DNA from: Cyclina sinensis
Taxonomy: Eukaryota; Mollusca; Bivalvia; Venerida; Veneridae
Assembly (NCBI GenBank): GCA_012932295.1
Contig: JAAONU010000004.1
Span: forward strand, 28,126,304 to 28,190,303
Direction of reading: 5' to 3'
Length of the DNA stretch: 64,000 nucleotides
The notes below the pieces were generated by a model, which did not search any database, had not been told where the DNA came from, and worked only from the letters and a program-made list of their open reading frames with translations. Positions 52,501-61,202 of this stretch are shown here, in pieces (positions within the stretch are counted from its first letter, which is position 1; each line of letters starts with the position of its first letter). The position numbers were made by a program, and so were the translations under genes.

Positions 52501-53892
52501 AAATCAACAAAGGGCCATAATTCTGTTAAATTTGGTCGCAGCAAAAATTCCTTCCTTTACTACCATCTACACATTAAGGTTGTTCATCCCTGGAAGTTTA
52601 AGCAAAATCTGCCATCCGGTTTAAAAGGAGTTGCGTTCACAAAATTTCTAGTGAAAAAATCATCAAAGGGCCATAATTCTGTAAAATTTGGTCGCAGCGA
52701 AAATTCCTTCCTTTACTACCATCTACACATTAAGGTTGTTCATCCCTGGAAGTTTAAGCAAAATCTGCCATCCGGTTTAAGAGGAGTTGCGTTCACAAAA
52801 TTTCTATATGGCATATAGTGAAAAAATCAACAAAGGGCCATAATTCTGTTTAATTTGGACGCAGCAAAAATTCCTTCCTTTACTACCATCTACACATTAA
52901 GGTTGTTCATCCCTGGAAGTTTAAGCAAAATCTGCCATCCGGTTTAAGAGGAGTTGCGTTCACAAAATTTCTAGTGAAAAAAATCATCAAAGGGCCATAA
53001 TTCTGTTAAATTTGGTCGCAGCGAAAATTCCTTCCTTTACTACCATCTACACATTAAGGTTGTTCATCCCTGGAAGTTTAAGCAAAATCTGCCATCCGGT
53101 TTAAGAGGAGTTGCGTTCACAAGATTACGGGATGTACGGACAGACGGACGGACGGACGGACGGACAAGTGCAACGCTATATGCACCCCACTTTGTGGGGG
53201 CATAAAAAGTTAAACAACTGGTATGCTATCGTCAGGCGATGCGTCTGACTGGCAGAGTTCTAGTATTCTATTTCTGGCATCACAAACTTTTTTTGATTAT
53301 GTAGCAGAATGTGTACATGTACATGAAATTAAACTGTAGTTTTTATTTCAGAAAGGAGACATACTTATTGTTTGTTACACAGATGTTGGCTGGTCCCCTT
53401 ATTTCCCTCTTATCTCTGGACTGGTTACAGAAATGGGTGGACTGGTTTCACATGGTAAGCATCAGAACATATGAATTAATGGTTTGGTCTCTAAGGGGGT
53501 TTTAATTGAAATTTGCTTACTTAGCTGAGTATTAAGTTATGTGGACTGATCTTCCATAGTTGACCAAAAAGATGAAACAGACTAGAGTTCTTTGTTAGGC
53601 AGCTCATGAATTCAGAACAACATAATGACAAACAATGACTCTTCAGAAAATTAAGTCGAGATCAATGTGAATTTTATTTTTGATTTTTAACTAAAAGTAA
53701 CCACTGTTTTACATAGATGGCATTTGAAGGAAGTAAATTTTAAAAACTTTTTCAGGTGCAGTAGTAGCGAGAGAATATGGACTACCATGTGTTGTGAATG
53801 TACCTGGTGCTACTCATAGTTTCAGGTCAGGTGACTTTGTTGAACTTGATGGGACCAGTGGATGTATTCATAGGCTTGAAACCATATCTTAG
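21814..53892 (+). CDS. Membrane-anchored PEP synthase / rifampin-phosphotransferase-like enzyme, 35 coding exons
   Basis: Exons: 21814-21901, 22323-22504, 22806-23062, 23562-23627, 23929-24042, 24470-24638, 25089-25141, 25771-25898, 26985-27132, 27772-27976, 31211-31273, 31613-31662, 32366-32532, 33208-33343, 33954-34101, 34555-34672, 35388-35488, 36082-36153, 36638-36744, 37312-37384, 38790-38882, 39735-39902, 41820-41978, 44164-44295, 44577-44661, 45073-45161, 45544-45765, 46947-47114, 47918-47989, 48905-48996, 49981-50059, 50506-50557, 51428-51504, 53352-53454, 53756-53892. All introns are GT-AG and the phase is kept from ATG to TAG: 1390 codons with all exons, 1337 or 1334 if only exon 22 or 23 is used. 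An in-frame TAA at 21796 supports the start. Order: membrane anchor, beta-rich domains, ATP-grasp (PPDK_N), middle domain, phosphohistidine domain. This is the order of bacterial rifampin phosphotransferase, which moves the beta-phosphate of ATP through a His to a hydroxyl acceptor. The PEP-binding barrel of PEP synthase is absent. The acceptor is unknown. Confidence 0.9.
22806..27132 (+). CDS. Exons 3-9: beta-rich N-terminal domains of unknown function
   Basis: About residues 91-402. Exon 3 carries [18 protein letters not shown] and [19 protein letters not shown]. Exon 6 carries [17 protein letters not shown] and then [11 protein letters not shown]. That last block resembles the RDHSWG motif of a bacterial domain of unknown function (DUF7064/7065 type) found beside such enzymes; I recall this rather than having searched it. 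Exons 7-8 carry [16 protein letters not shown] and [13 protein letters not shown]. The role may be substrate or lipid binding, but that is unproven. Exon 8 has an alternative acceptor at 25728-25729 that would add 14 in-frame residues. The ATG at 22788 belongs to the intron and is not a start. Confidence 0.75.
26137..26609. mobile_element. 473-bp MITE with TTAA target duplication, in intron 8
   Basis: Ends AGGAAAGTACAGGCAAA (left) and, inverted, AGGGATACACAGGCAAA (right), each flanked by TTAA (26133-26136 and 26610-26613). TTAA duplications are made by piggyBac and Kolobok transposases. No coding frame lies inside. Confidence 0.65.
27618..27660. repeat. Poly-C / poly-A run in intron 9
   Basis: A run of Cs followed directly by a run of As near 27618-27660. 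It is simple sequence and a likely site of length errors in assembly. Confidence 0.7.
27772..36744 (+). CDS. Exons 10-19: ATP-grasp (PPDK_N / pyruvate phosphate dikinase N-terminal) domain
   Basis: About residues 403-790. It binds ATP and passes phosphate to the catalytic His of the C-terminal domain. Motifs in order: [13 protein letters not shown] (exon 10), [16 protein letters not shown] (11), [20 protein letters not shown] (13-14), [11 protein letters not shown] (14), [20 protein letters not shown] and DPVTGNP (15), [19 protein letters not shown] (15-16), [20 protein letters not shown] (18-19). All are the standard blocks of this domain, including the VRSSA Arg and the QARP terminus, so ATP binding and catalysis look intact. 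Exon 10 could alternatively start at 27790, dropping FLSFGR in frame. Intron 10 (27977-31210) is the largest, at 3.2 kb. Confidence 0.9.
28329..28933. mobile_element. 605-bp inverted-repeat MITE in intron 10
   Basis: The left end GACCGACGTCATGGGAAAAA is followed by GGGCACTC; the right end, inverted, reads GACCAACGACACAGGAAAAA followed by CGGCACTC. AAAT flanks both ends (28325-28328 and 28934-28937), a possible 4-bp target duplication. No frame inside. The family is not recognised. Confidence 0.55.
30293..30430. repeat. Degenerate ~22-24-bp minisatellite in intron 10
   Basis: About six imperfect copies of 'TTTAGATATATAATGTCT'. The remainder of this 3.2-kb intron, outside the MITE at 28329-28933, shows nothing I can identify. 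Confidence 0.65.
34987..35132. repeat. Foldback hairpin sequence in intron 16
   Basis: AAAACATA(CCGGG)TATATCCCACCTCAG at 34987 is matched by CTGAGGTGGGATATATGTTTT inverted near 35109-35129, with about 100 bases between. It may be a small MITE. No target duplication was found. Confidence 0.5.
37312..50557 (+). CDS. Exons 20-32: middle domain, by analogy the acceptor-substrate-binding domain
   Basis: About residues 791-1285 with all exons. It starts with [20 protein letters not shown], matching the 'G..MPG..TPLT' entry of rifampin-phosphotransferase middle domains. Exon 27 has [19 protein letters not shown], matching the conserved 'GHR...E......W' block that lies near the active site in this family. 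Exon 31 has [20 protein letters not shown], the usual approach to the His domain. In bacterial rifampin phosphotransferase the equivalent domain holds the antibiotic. Exons 22 and 23 inside it are duplicate copies of one module (separate entries). Confidence 0.8.
37781..38518 (+). mobile_element. 738-bp Tigger/pogo-like element in intron 20
   Basis: Inverted ends CAGTCGAGTCCACTTAATAC (left) and CAGTCAAACTCGCTTTATAC (right, inverted) are each flanked by TA (37779-37780 and 38519-38520). Subterminal 'TTCGTAT'/'ATACGAA' words recur. It keeps the first codons of a CENP-B-like transposase (separate entry) but not the DDE catalytic domain, so it is a deletion derivative that depends on an outside transposase. 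Confidence 0.8.
38266..38433 (+). pseudogene. N-terminal remnant of a Tigger/CENP-B-like transposase
   Basis: A 55-codon frame beginning [20 protein letters not shown] followed by IINAVDA. The 'KRKxxSLxxKxxIIxxV' pattern is the first helix of the CENP-B/Psq DNA-binding domain of pogo/Tigger transposases. Similarity ends after about 30 residues, and the frame stops at 38431-38433. It is non-functional as a transposase. Confidence 0.7.
39735..39902 (+). CDS. Exon 22: first copy of a duplicated 56-codon exon
   Basis: 168 bp, phase 0 at both ends, preceded by TTTCTTTGCAG and followed by GTAAGT. It begins WISQMYRNS. Residues 17-38 align without gaps to residues 17-38 of exon 23, with 12 of 22 identical (LE-NL-G-IL-DH, then I--YG). 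Its end, YNVINFYL, corresponds to VQIVKWLL of exon 23. Skipping it, including it, or exchanging it for exon 23 all preserve the frame. Confidence 0.85.
40870..41110 (-). repeat. 3' end of a pearl-like element in intron 22, minus strand
   Basis: Read on the minus strand: repeat sequence with AAGGTCA-type words, then (GACA)n (complement of 40908-40945), A-rich spacer, CAATATGC, a short CCCTCAAGGG hairpin and GGATAA. The same terminal order is seen at 53120-53206 and 63225-63300. The overlapping open frames at 40700-41240 are produced by this repeat and are not exons. Confidence 0.6.
41820..41978 (+). CDS. Exon 23: second copy of the duplicated exon, 53 codons
   Basis: 159 bp, phase 0 at both ends, preceded by TGTGTTTTTCAG and followed by GTAAGT. 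It begins YNGNIATGS and continues [14 protein letters not shown], then VIVSYG. It is three codons shorter than exon 22, in the stretch after the shared YG. The intron between the pair (39903-41819, 1.9 kb) is long enough for separate splicing. The middle domain of relatives appears to carry this module once, which favours either/or use, but RNA evidence is needed. Confidence 0.85.
42000..44163. other. Intron 23 interior
   Basis: 2.2-kb intron. No mobile element was recognised. A pyrimidine-rich tract lies at 43535-43600. A 48-bp segment at 43056-43103 has a good acceptor (TTGGTTTTCTTCAG) and a GTGAAT donor, is in phase 0 at both ends and would encode 16 residues ([16 protein letters not shown]). 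I regard it as a possible microexon only. Confidence 0.3.
47555..47650 (-). repeat. Decayed tRNA-derived SINE head in intron 28
   Basis: On the minus strand, 'AATAGCTTAATGTTTGCAGC' (A-box-like) is followed by GCCTCCTGTCTGGGAGGTC, which folds as an anticodon arm with a CTGTCTG loop. The T arm is degraded. It resembles a tRNA-Asp-like SINE head. It is too damaged to be a tRNA gene. Confidence 0.35.
49240..49620. repeat. Dispersed repeat, two ~170-bp units, in intron 30
   Basis: Two related units share 'GTTTTTCTGT.T..AGC', 'GGATTTAG.T.TAACTT' with (G/A)(T/A)GGGATT, 'GCATGTCAATTGC' and 'ATAGCTGAGTT.(A/T)(A/G)GCCCTTT'. The style matches the tandem-unit repeats elsewhere in the window. It is not coding. 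Confidence 0.5.
50939..51225 (+). mobile_element. tRNA-derived SINE with intact 12-bp target duplication, in intron 32
   Basis: The head resembles a tRNA: A box TAGCTCTTAGGTGGA, an anticodon arm TGGA-TTAGTAA-TCCA (anticodon AGT, Thr-like) and B box GGTTCGACC. A central body follows, then 'GGTGGACTGACCGCCGAGAT', 'GGTGTTAAACCCC' and a (AAACA)n tail. The duplication AAACAGTGGTCC flanks it at 50927-50938 and 51226-51237. The tail resembles 3' ends of other molluscan SINE/LINE families, which suggests mobilisation by a partner LINE. The exact duplication suggests a fairly young insertion. Confidence 0.85.
51428..53892 (+). CDS. Exons 33-35: swivelling phosphohistidine domain and C-terminus
   Basis: About residues 1286-1390 with all exons. 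It starts [16 protein letters not shown], the glycine-rich strand of PEP-utilising mobile domains, then [18 protein letters not shown] and [19 protein letters not shown]. The His in SHG (split across exons 34 and 35, which join at 53454/53756) is the phosphate carrier. The protein ends soon after with [17 protein letters not shown]. No PEP/pyruvate TIM barrel follows, as in rifampin phosphotransferase and unlike PEP synthase or PPDK. Intron 33 (51505-53351) is filled by repeats. Confidence 0.9.
51762..53275 (+). repeat. Dispersed repeat (CACCTGACT type) split by a pearl-like element, in intron 33
   Basis: The left part, 51762-52140, carries units with 'TTGAAACTTCATAGGTGA', AGATCTCACTGT and 'CATAACTC', and ends CCCCATTCCATAGAA. 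The right part resumes near 53207 (AAGTTAAACAACTGGTATGC ... GAGTTCTAGT). The copy at 55323-55775 has the same two parts joined directly, which shows that 52141-53206 was inserted later. Confidence 0.7.
52141..53206 (+). mobile_element. Pearl-like element: five 156/167-bp units, (GACG)n, terminal hairpin
   Basis: It starts CTAGAACTGTGTCCATAGGA. Units begin GTGAAAAA at 52329, 52495, 52651, 52818 and 52974, so lengths alternate 166, 156, 167, 156. They are followed by a (GACG)n microsatellite (53134-53165) and the hairpin CACCCCACTTTGTGGGGGCA near 53183. There is no protein-coding potential; a 107-codon frame (52495-52818) exists only because 156 is a multiple of three. The structure matches bivalve pearl/CvA elements, thought to be non-autonomous. 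Confidence 0.8.
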
Positions 53893-55322
53893 TGCCATTT
53901 TCCAGACAGTGTCATCATTAGCAACAGAGTTTTATATTCAGTACAGTGAAAATATGTCTATACTCAGGGTTACATATTTCATTTGTGCTCTATAAGTTTG
54001 TAAACTATAAGCAACCTTTTTATACAACTGACTTGGCTTCTTAATTGTTGGCTTCTTAATGAAATGCCATATATAATTGTATCACAGTGCATTCATTAAA
54101 CTTGTGGTTAAGAAAAGGATAAAGGCAGATATGGAAAGAACAAAATTCTGAAAAAGGGTTGGTTTAGAATACTTAAGAAACAAGGTATGCCCTACTCCCC
54201 CCTCATTTTCTAACTCAGGTTCTGGATCCAGGCCGGGATTGTTCATTATTCTTAGAATGTGCCAAACTTTTAATCAAATGGTTTTAGCAAGGTATTATAC
54301 AAATAAGGTGCTACAAGAGAACCCATTTTAGCTAACCTCATTTTAAGTTCAGCTGGTTTAATAGTTTCCCTATTGAAAAATGTGAGCACTCGTAATGTAT
54401 TTGTCAGAAAACGGCAAATCCAGATTTTATTTCATAATACTCCGTATGTTCTTGTTTTATTCCTAGCCACTAGAAGCATGCTCATATAACCTTATAGTAT
54501 TACATAAAAAAAACAGCCAGTGATGTTTTAAGAATGTTATTTTTAAAGCCTTTTTTATTATTATACAAGAATTTACTTCAGTAGAGCTTTTTCATAAGAA
54601 TATAATGTTCTACATTTTATACTTCGCACAGGTTGCTTTTATCTATTTATTTGTTTACTTACCTGACTTAAGAAAAGATTTTTGATATATTACTTAGATA
54701 TTTTTTTCCACATAAATGTTGCTGTACATCTACATATGCTTTAGTCATAGGATGAAGTTATTTTATAGTATTGTTGCCATATAATTTATGCTCTAAATAA
54801 TTATACATTGTGGTCTAAATGTACACTGTTTATAAGGATTACTTAATCAAAGCTGTGTCAGTTGGATTTTTCATGAAGTGTTGAATTAGTATGTTGTTAA
54901 TTGATTTTATGAAAACTAGGTTGTAACATTCAGGAAAATTGTTTTTAAAAGGCCATCTGCAGTTGTACTTGAAGGGACCAATACAGGTACAAAATTCTGT
55001 TCAGTAAGTGACGCAAAGAAGACGAGTGAAATCATCCAAAACTTATGCTTGTCCATTTCAGAAATAGATTTTAGTTTTGCATGAAATATTCTACAATTAT
55101 TTCTGATTTTGAGGTGAATATACTACTTTATAGACCTGACAAAAGTGATATTGACCAAGACCAATATATATTAATATCTAACTATATGGTAAGTCAATTA
55201 AAAATGCCTATCATAATAGAATTAATAATACTATATAACTACTGTATATGATAAGTCATTTTAAAAAAAACATATGTTTTAAAATGATCACTGAATACAG
55301 TTCAGACTGAGTCAATTTTTGT
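53893..55322. other. 3' UTR and spacer after the phosphotransferase gene
   Basis: Beyond the stop codon the sequence is AT-rich with no coding exon. Candidate poly(A) signals are given separately. 'TTGGCTTCTTAAT' occurs twice near 54030-54055. Confidence 0.4.
54095..54100 (+). terminator. Candidate poly(A) signal (ATTAAA) of the phosphotransferase gene
   Basis: ATTAAA 203 bases after the stop codon, followed by a GU-rich TTGTGGTT. A later AATAAA at 55916-55921 is an alternative that would give a 2-kb 3' UTR. The choice is inference. Confidence 0.35.
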
Positions 55323-55775
55323 GTCGCCTGACTAATAGGTGTTAATTGCAGTGTCGGTGTCGGCGTCCCTTTTTGCTTGTCTGGGGCATAACTCTAAAAG
55401 TACTGTAAATATCAGCTTGAAACTTCATAGGTGAATAGATCTCACTGTGGACAGGTGCACTGCCGAAAAACCATAACTCTCGCATAATTTTTGACTTACT
55501 GCCCTTGGTAATTTTTATAATTCTTATCTGGGACATAACTTGAAGGTATTGAAGGTATTAACTTGAAACTTGATAGGTGAATAGATCTCACTGTGGAGAA
55601 GTGCTATGCCAAAGAACAACTCTCTTTCTTATAATTTTTAAGTTATTGCCCTTTGTAATTTTTCATACTTAATTCTTGTCCGGGGCCTATAAATTCCCCA
55701 TTCCATAGAACAAAAGTTAAATAACTGGTACGCTGTTTTCAGGCGACATGTCCGACTTGCGGAGTTCTAGTCTGT
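55323..55775 (+). repeat. Intact copy of the CACCTGACT-type dispersed repeat
   Basis: Starts TCGCCTGACTAATAGGTG and ends near TTCAGGCGACATGTCCGACT, with inverted TCGCCTGA/TCAGGCGA near the ends. It contains two to three units with TTGAAACTT(C/G)ATAGGTGAA and TAGATCTCACTGTGGA. It is the uninterrupted counterpart of 51762-53275. Confidence 0.7.
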
Positions 55776-57149
55776 TGAAGATTTTTTTTTCCTGTGATTA
55801 TTTTACAATAATGTTATGTTTTATTTAGTGTATTTTTTCATTGAACTAATTAAGAACCTTTATTAGGATATTAAGAATTACAATGCTTTTTGATTAGAAT
55901 TAATACTTACAAAGAAATAAATGTTCGTAAAGATTGTGTTTCAATTTATGATTTTCCTGAAGATTTTGTATGTTCACATAGTAGCAATACTGACCTTCTG
56001 ATGGACACGCCCTTTCATAAGTTATGGTATGGTGTAGAAGTGCATGGGAGATTGCTGTAAGAGTCAAGATGCTTTGAAGTGGTGATATATTTGGAGTTTA
56101 ACAGCTTTATTTATAGTTGAGGCCTTCACTGACTTAGCCTCAAGAAGTATACTTAATACTCATTACTCAGTTTATTGGTCAAATATTTGTTACGAGTTCA
56201 ACAGTGCAGTGACCAATAGCAATGGTTCTTTCTTTGTCCGAGAATGAGTTGGAGAGAGTTTCTGAATATAGCCATAAGCATTGTGGGATCTGAAACAAGG
56301 TTATCTGATCATGTAAAAAATAGGTCAAAATATTCATAGGCATTTACTTCAGAACAGACCAGAGTTTATTTTAGGTATTCAGGCATTGATTACCGGGTTA
56401 AATGAAACTAGACGTGTACTATTGATTATTGTGCACAAAGCATGGTGATGAAAATTCATAAGTCTTGTAACTTGAAGTCAAATACAAGTACTTCAGGGAG
56501 TTTACCATTACACAGAAAGTACAGGCAAGCAATTTATGTATCTTTCACCCCCTGACAATGGTGGCATTAAAATGTTTCCACTGTCTTTGGTTCAAGTATG
56601 AACAAATATTGATTCCTAAGGAAACTGATTAATGCTTGCAAGAAAAGACATTTGAGCTGTTTAGTAACTAGAATAGAACCTCAATCCACACTACATTAGA
56701 GAAATAATCAAGACAGTTCCTATAACACTTTAAACAAAATTTAATAAATATCCAGTATATTATGATCAAGCATAATGCAGCACATACTTCACAACAATAA
56801 CACATAACTTTACAAACGGGTTAAAATCACAATCTTTGTACCATGTTAACAAAAAAAAATCTGCTTCCCAACAACCTCAAACCAATTCATATGACACTAT
56901 CTCTAACTGAATTGAAAAGTAACTAGTTGAATTACAAGTAAGTATTACTAATATTACATAAAACAACTTTTGTTCACTAACTTCATGTCAAAAGTATATC
57001 AACTCTTCTTCCAAAGAAGTTTCTGACCTTCTATAGAGAAAAAAAAACAGTTTCTAGGTTCACACAATGAAGAGAGGAAGTAATTCCCAAGTGCAATGAT
57101 AAACACAACAAAACATTTCATAAATCACCAATTTTCTACATGTGTAAAG

Positions 57150-57440
57150 AAAATAATGTCGTAAGAGCACTGTTTCAGAAAATACGTATCTGTTTCCACT
57201 AAATGTTTGAAATAAACACTTTCTAAGAGCACTTTTTGTAAGAAGGAAACATTTCCTACTAATGCAAGATGGAAATGGTTTCTTCCTGCATTAATAAAGG
57301 GAAGCAGTTCCTATTTGCACTATTTGTAAAAGGGAAACAGTTCCTATGAAGGAAACTGTTTCTACCTGCACTGAGTGTAAGAGGGATGCTGTTTCTAAGA
57401 GCAGTGAGTTTTGACAGGGAAACAGTTCCACTTATATGTC
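57150..57440. repeat. Degenerate minisatellite with GGAAAC(A/T)GTTTCC-type palindromes
   Basis: At least six loose copies combine 'GTAAGAG', '(G)GAAACAGTT(C/T)CTA' and '(T)TGCACT'. Transcribed, each word could form a short hairpin. Confidence 0.5.
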
Positions 57441-59356
57441 ATGAAAACACTAGAAAAGAAAGCATATAGTCTATATTATATCTACAAGTACTAGGTGTAA
57501 GATTAGAAGTCTACTAATGGAACTATGAAATTAACTGAAAACCACTGGGTTTGAGAATTTTTTTTTTCCAGGATGCAAACATTTCTAAGCCATTTAACTA
57601 AACTGCTTGTCTTGATTAAGATAAGAAAAATTCCCAACTCCTAAATTAGCTTCCCAAAGTCCCAAAAATTACATGTAAGTTTCCAATGCCAAATAAGATC
57701 AACAAACATTTCTTCAGACAGACACAGTACTAGCAAACACAAAATAATTAAATACCACAAGTCAATATGTAGTTATTAATAAGATAAATGTATGAGTACA
57801 AAGTTTAACATAAACTAAAAAATATAACAAAAATATGTACGGAAGCCACAGTCTAGCAAAGACATGGTTATTACATGCCAACATAATTCATAGTCTTCCA
57901 CAAAAAGTCAGTCAGGAAAGTCAAACCTTGTGGTAAATGGGGCAGAACTAAGGAAAGACATATGCTACACATGTTAGTGCATGATCTTTTTTAGTATATT
58001 TTATGGTTACTCACATGTGGAATGCAGGCCTGAGTAATAAGTGAAATTTCACACACCTGAAGAATTGCTATAAATAGTTTATATGTACCATAGTGTATAG
58101 TAGTGTTGTGTCAAATTATTCAGAAAGCATATATATATATAAGTTGTACCTGCATGGTATATCTAAAATATACACATCAAAGAAGAAAGGATTATGGTGT
58201 TCACACAATGGCAGGCACTAGCAAAAAATGCTCATGTTCTAAGGGGAGAACTTAATGAAATAATCAAAGCTTCCTCAACTGTTACGACTGGCTTCACTAC
58301 TGATACAGTCACTTAAAAAAAGACCTACGGGAACATGTAATTATGTATGTAAAATAGATTATTTTTTTATAATCACAATTATCACATCTGCAGGATACTA
58401 CAGAATCTTAGGATGAATTTGTTTAGACTGAACGACCTGTTGGAAAAGATACTGGGCTTCCAAGGTTTTCCATCATGATTGATAATTACTTTGTTAACAA
58501 GGCCTGTTCAAAATACAGACCAGCAATTTCAAATTTCAACATACAAACCAGATGTAAAACACAAAAATAATTATGTCAAAATCAACTTTTAACAAAAATT
58601 GCAACAGATTTTATATACGCATTAACATGTACATCTAAATAAATAAAGTAATATCCAAAATAAACACAGGGGCACACTAGTTTTAGTTGCATACTTAAAA
58701 CGAGCTCATGGTGCCTACATCTCTCTAGTGTTATCAAACCTAAACTATCCACTGGCCATAGACTAAATTACATGTTTGATGTACATCAAAACCGTCATAA
58801 CACCAACAAATTCAATTTCTTCTTCAGGTGAAACTATTACAACAGCATGAAGTATGAGGTTACAAAAGAAAATATATGTTTTTGGCATACAACAGAACCC
58901 TTGCAAAATAAAACCAAACAAACCTTAACATGATAAACTCATTCTGAAAAACCATAAAAAACTGCAAAGTGGTTTTGTCCATCTTTTTGACAATATATAT
59001 ATATAAAAACAAGAAAGCTATAATTAAGACACCTCAAAGATAAATGACCCTTGTTTAAGTCAGTTTTCCTAGAAGATTTTATTATAATCATAATGTTAAA
59101 GAAAATGATGTCTCCTCAAGAAAATAAATTTTCTCCAGGAAGATTTGATAGTGGAAAGGGGGAAAAATGTCCGTCATACAGTGAACTAAGAAGATATGCA
59201 GTTACAAAACTGGTGTAAAAAAACTGTAACAGCCAAGAGTTTATAATAATACATGATCATGCACACTCTCAAGGTTGCATAAATCATCACTGCTGTTTAA
59301 GTGAGCTAAGAAACACATATAAATTTAATGAAACTGGCTTTCTTTTGAAAAAAAAC

Positions 59357-59388
<32 letters not shown>
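59357..59388. repeat. (CA)n microsatellite
   Basis: About 14 CA dinucleotides. On the minus strand this is a GT tract lying just downstream of ATTAAA (59402-59397). Confidence 0.9.
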
Positions 59389-59390
<2 letters not shown>

Positions 59391-61202
59391 TTATCATTTA
59401 ATGCATGGAAGAAAGAGTTCACAAACCTATAAGACCAATTTAAGGGCAGGTAGCATAGCAGTGGATGGTATTAAATTAGGACAGGAAATTACACAACAGA
59501 TTACACAAGTTCAGGACAAATACAATAGTTTCAGATGACATAAAGTTACAATAGGAAATTTTAATAGGGATTACATAAATTTAGGACAGATACAAGAGCC
59601 TGAGATGATATAAAGTTAGGACAGATTAAACATCGGGTGACATGAAGACTGGGCAAATAGCATAGCATGGGATTATATCTGAAAGATGTTATGCTGTGTG
59701 GGATAAAATTAAGTTATGGCAGGGATGGAACAGCAAAGGAATGATATCATTATAAGAGAAGTATCATGTCATAGGAAGATATTTAGTCGGGCCAGGCAAC
59801 AGTATATACATGTATTAGTTCACACAACATAAGGTGAGGTAAAGTTGGTGAGTTAACACAACACAAGAATTCTGACATCAAAAACTTTCTAAAATAATGA
59901 AAATCTGGCAGTGGCACTTCAAACATTGTCTGGTACTGACTGACCAGAAAACAACTTGTTGTTTTGATTTTCTGTTAGTACATGTAAGACCTCTCTTCCC
60001 TTTAACATGTCTGTCCCAGACACCCATCTCTTTCCATCAACTCAAAGCATTCTGAAATCCTTTGTTTCACACAAGTCAAACATAATCCAACTGTTACCAC
60101 CATTGTTGAATATCTGCAAGGCTCTCATCCTCTTTCAATGGAGCTGAAAACAACTTTCGGTCACAATTCTAGTGATAATGGTCAAATTCAAAACTTTTTT
60201 CTCTATGATCGCATAAACATTATGCGTAACGGTCTCTGAAAATTAACAATAATGAATAAATTAAACAATTATGCACACATTTTTGCGAACAGACAGAAAA
60301 AATAAATTCACCTACAATTATGCTGTGCATTTGGCTATGTGACCAGACAGGTCAACAAACCAAAACATTAGTATTGTTAAAAAAAAAAGCCAATAAAGAA
60401 TTTGTTTACAATATGGAAGACTTAGTTTACGGGTGATGTCAAATTTCTATGATGTTGTATACATGTTTGCTATCTAAATGATTGCAATCAATCAATATAT
60501 TAAAGTGATCCTTGTATATACATACTTGTACTTTTTTTTTTGGACTTAATTTTGAAAAAAATGCCCTTAACATGGAGAAGCCTAACAGAGCACCAAAGTG
60601 GTATGGCTGTAAATCTACATACTGCAGAACAGTCAGGTAAAACATTTAGACAATACGTATTTTGTTTAGCTAGGAATAAGGCATTTTCTTATATAAGGCA
60701 AAAAATTAGAATAAAACTACCATCTCTTCTGAACCTAGGTAAATCAGTCACATAATGGAAACATTACAAAATCCTCTAATCTTGGGTGGCGATGGATTTT
60801 CCCACTAGAATACATTCTAGAATCACACAACTAGAATATATCACACCTGACCAAAGGTTTTGATACTGGGGACAACATAAGAGGGCTTAACAGTACATCT
60901 TACAAAAGCACAAATATGACAAAACCCTGTCTAGTCATTACAACACCTTTACACACCAGTAATAACATTTCTCGTACTAGTTATTACAAAGAAAATCTAC
61001 CTAACTTTATAAGTGTCTACCTTATAATGCCTCAATATGAAAATAATGTGAAACACTCTTTACTACAATTTTTAAAAGACAAAGTTCAACAAAAATAGAC
61101 ACTTCCCTTAACGAGAGACAAAAAGTGCTGTGTATATTCTTAGCCTAGACATTGTTCTATAAGCAGACAGATAGAAAAAATATTGAAAAAGAAAGTTCTT
61201 GA
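59391..61202 (-). other. Probable 3' UTR of the RETREG-like gene
   Basis: Contiguous with the last coding exon and without recognised coding frames. At 59470-59690 a degenerate repeat with a period of about 72 bp contains 'ATTACA(C/T)AA(G/A)TT(C/T)AGGACA'. Short plus-strand frames at 60540-60755 and 60916-61098 are antisense to it and not supported. Confidence 0.45.
59397..59402 (-). terminator. Candidate poly(A) signal (ATTAAA) of the RETREG-like gene
   Basis: On the minus strand, ATTAAA is followed about 10 bases later by TTTGTGTGTG..., a strong GU-rich downstream element made by the microsatellite. This would give a 3' UTR of about 1.8 kb from the stop at 61203. Longer forms ending near 56735 (another ATTAAA) are possible. 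Confidence 0.4.

Larger units (their letters stand above)
55776..59390. other. Intergenic region between the convergent genes
   Basis: No gene was recognised on either strand. At 57150-57440 a degenerate repeat of about 38-45 bp recurs, with 'GGAAACAGTTCCTA' / 'GGAAACTGTTTCTA' words that are themselves partly palindromic. Confidence 0.4.

Noticed and set aside
52495..52818. 107-codon open frame with internally repeated peptide
   Set aside because: It is produced by 156/167-bp tandem units of a non-coding element; the repeat length happens to keep the frame open.
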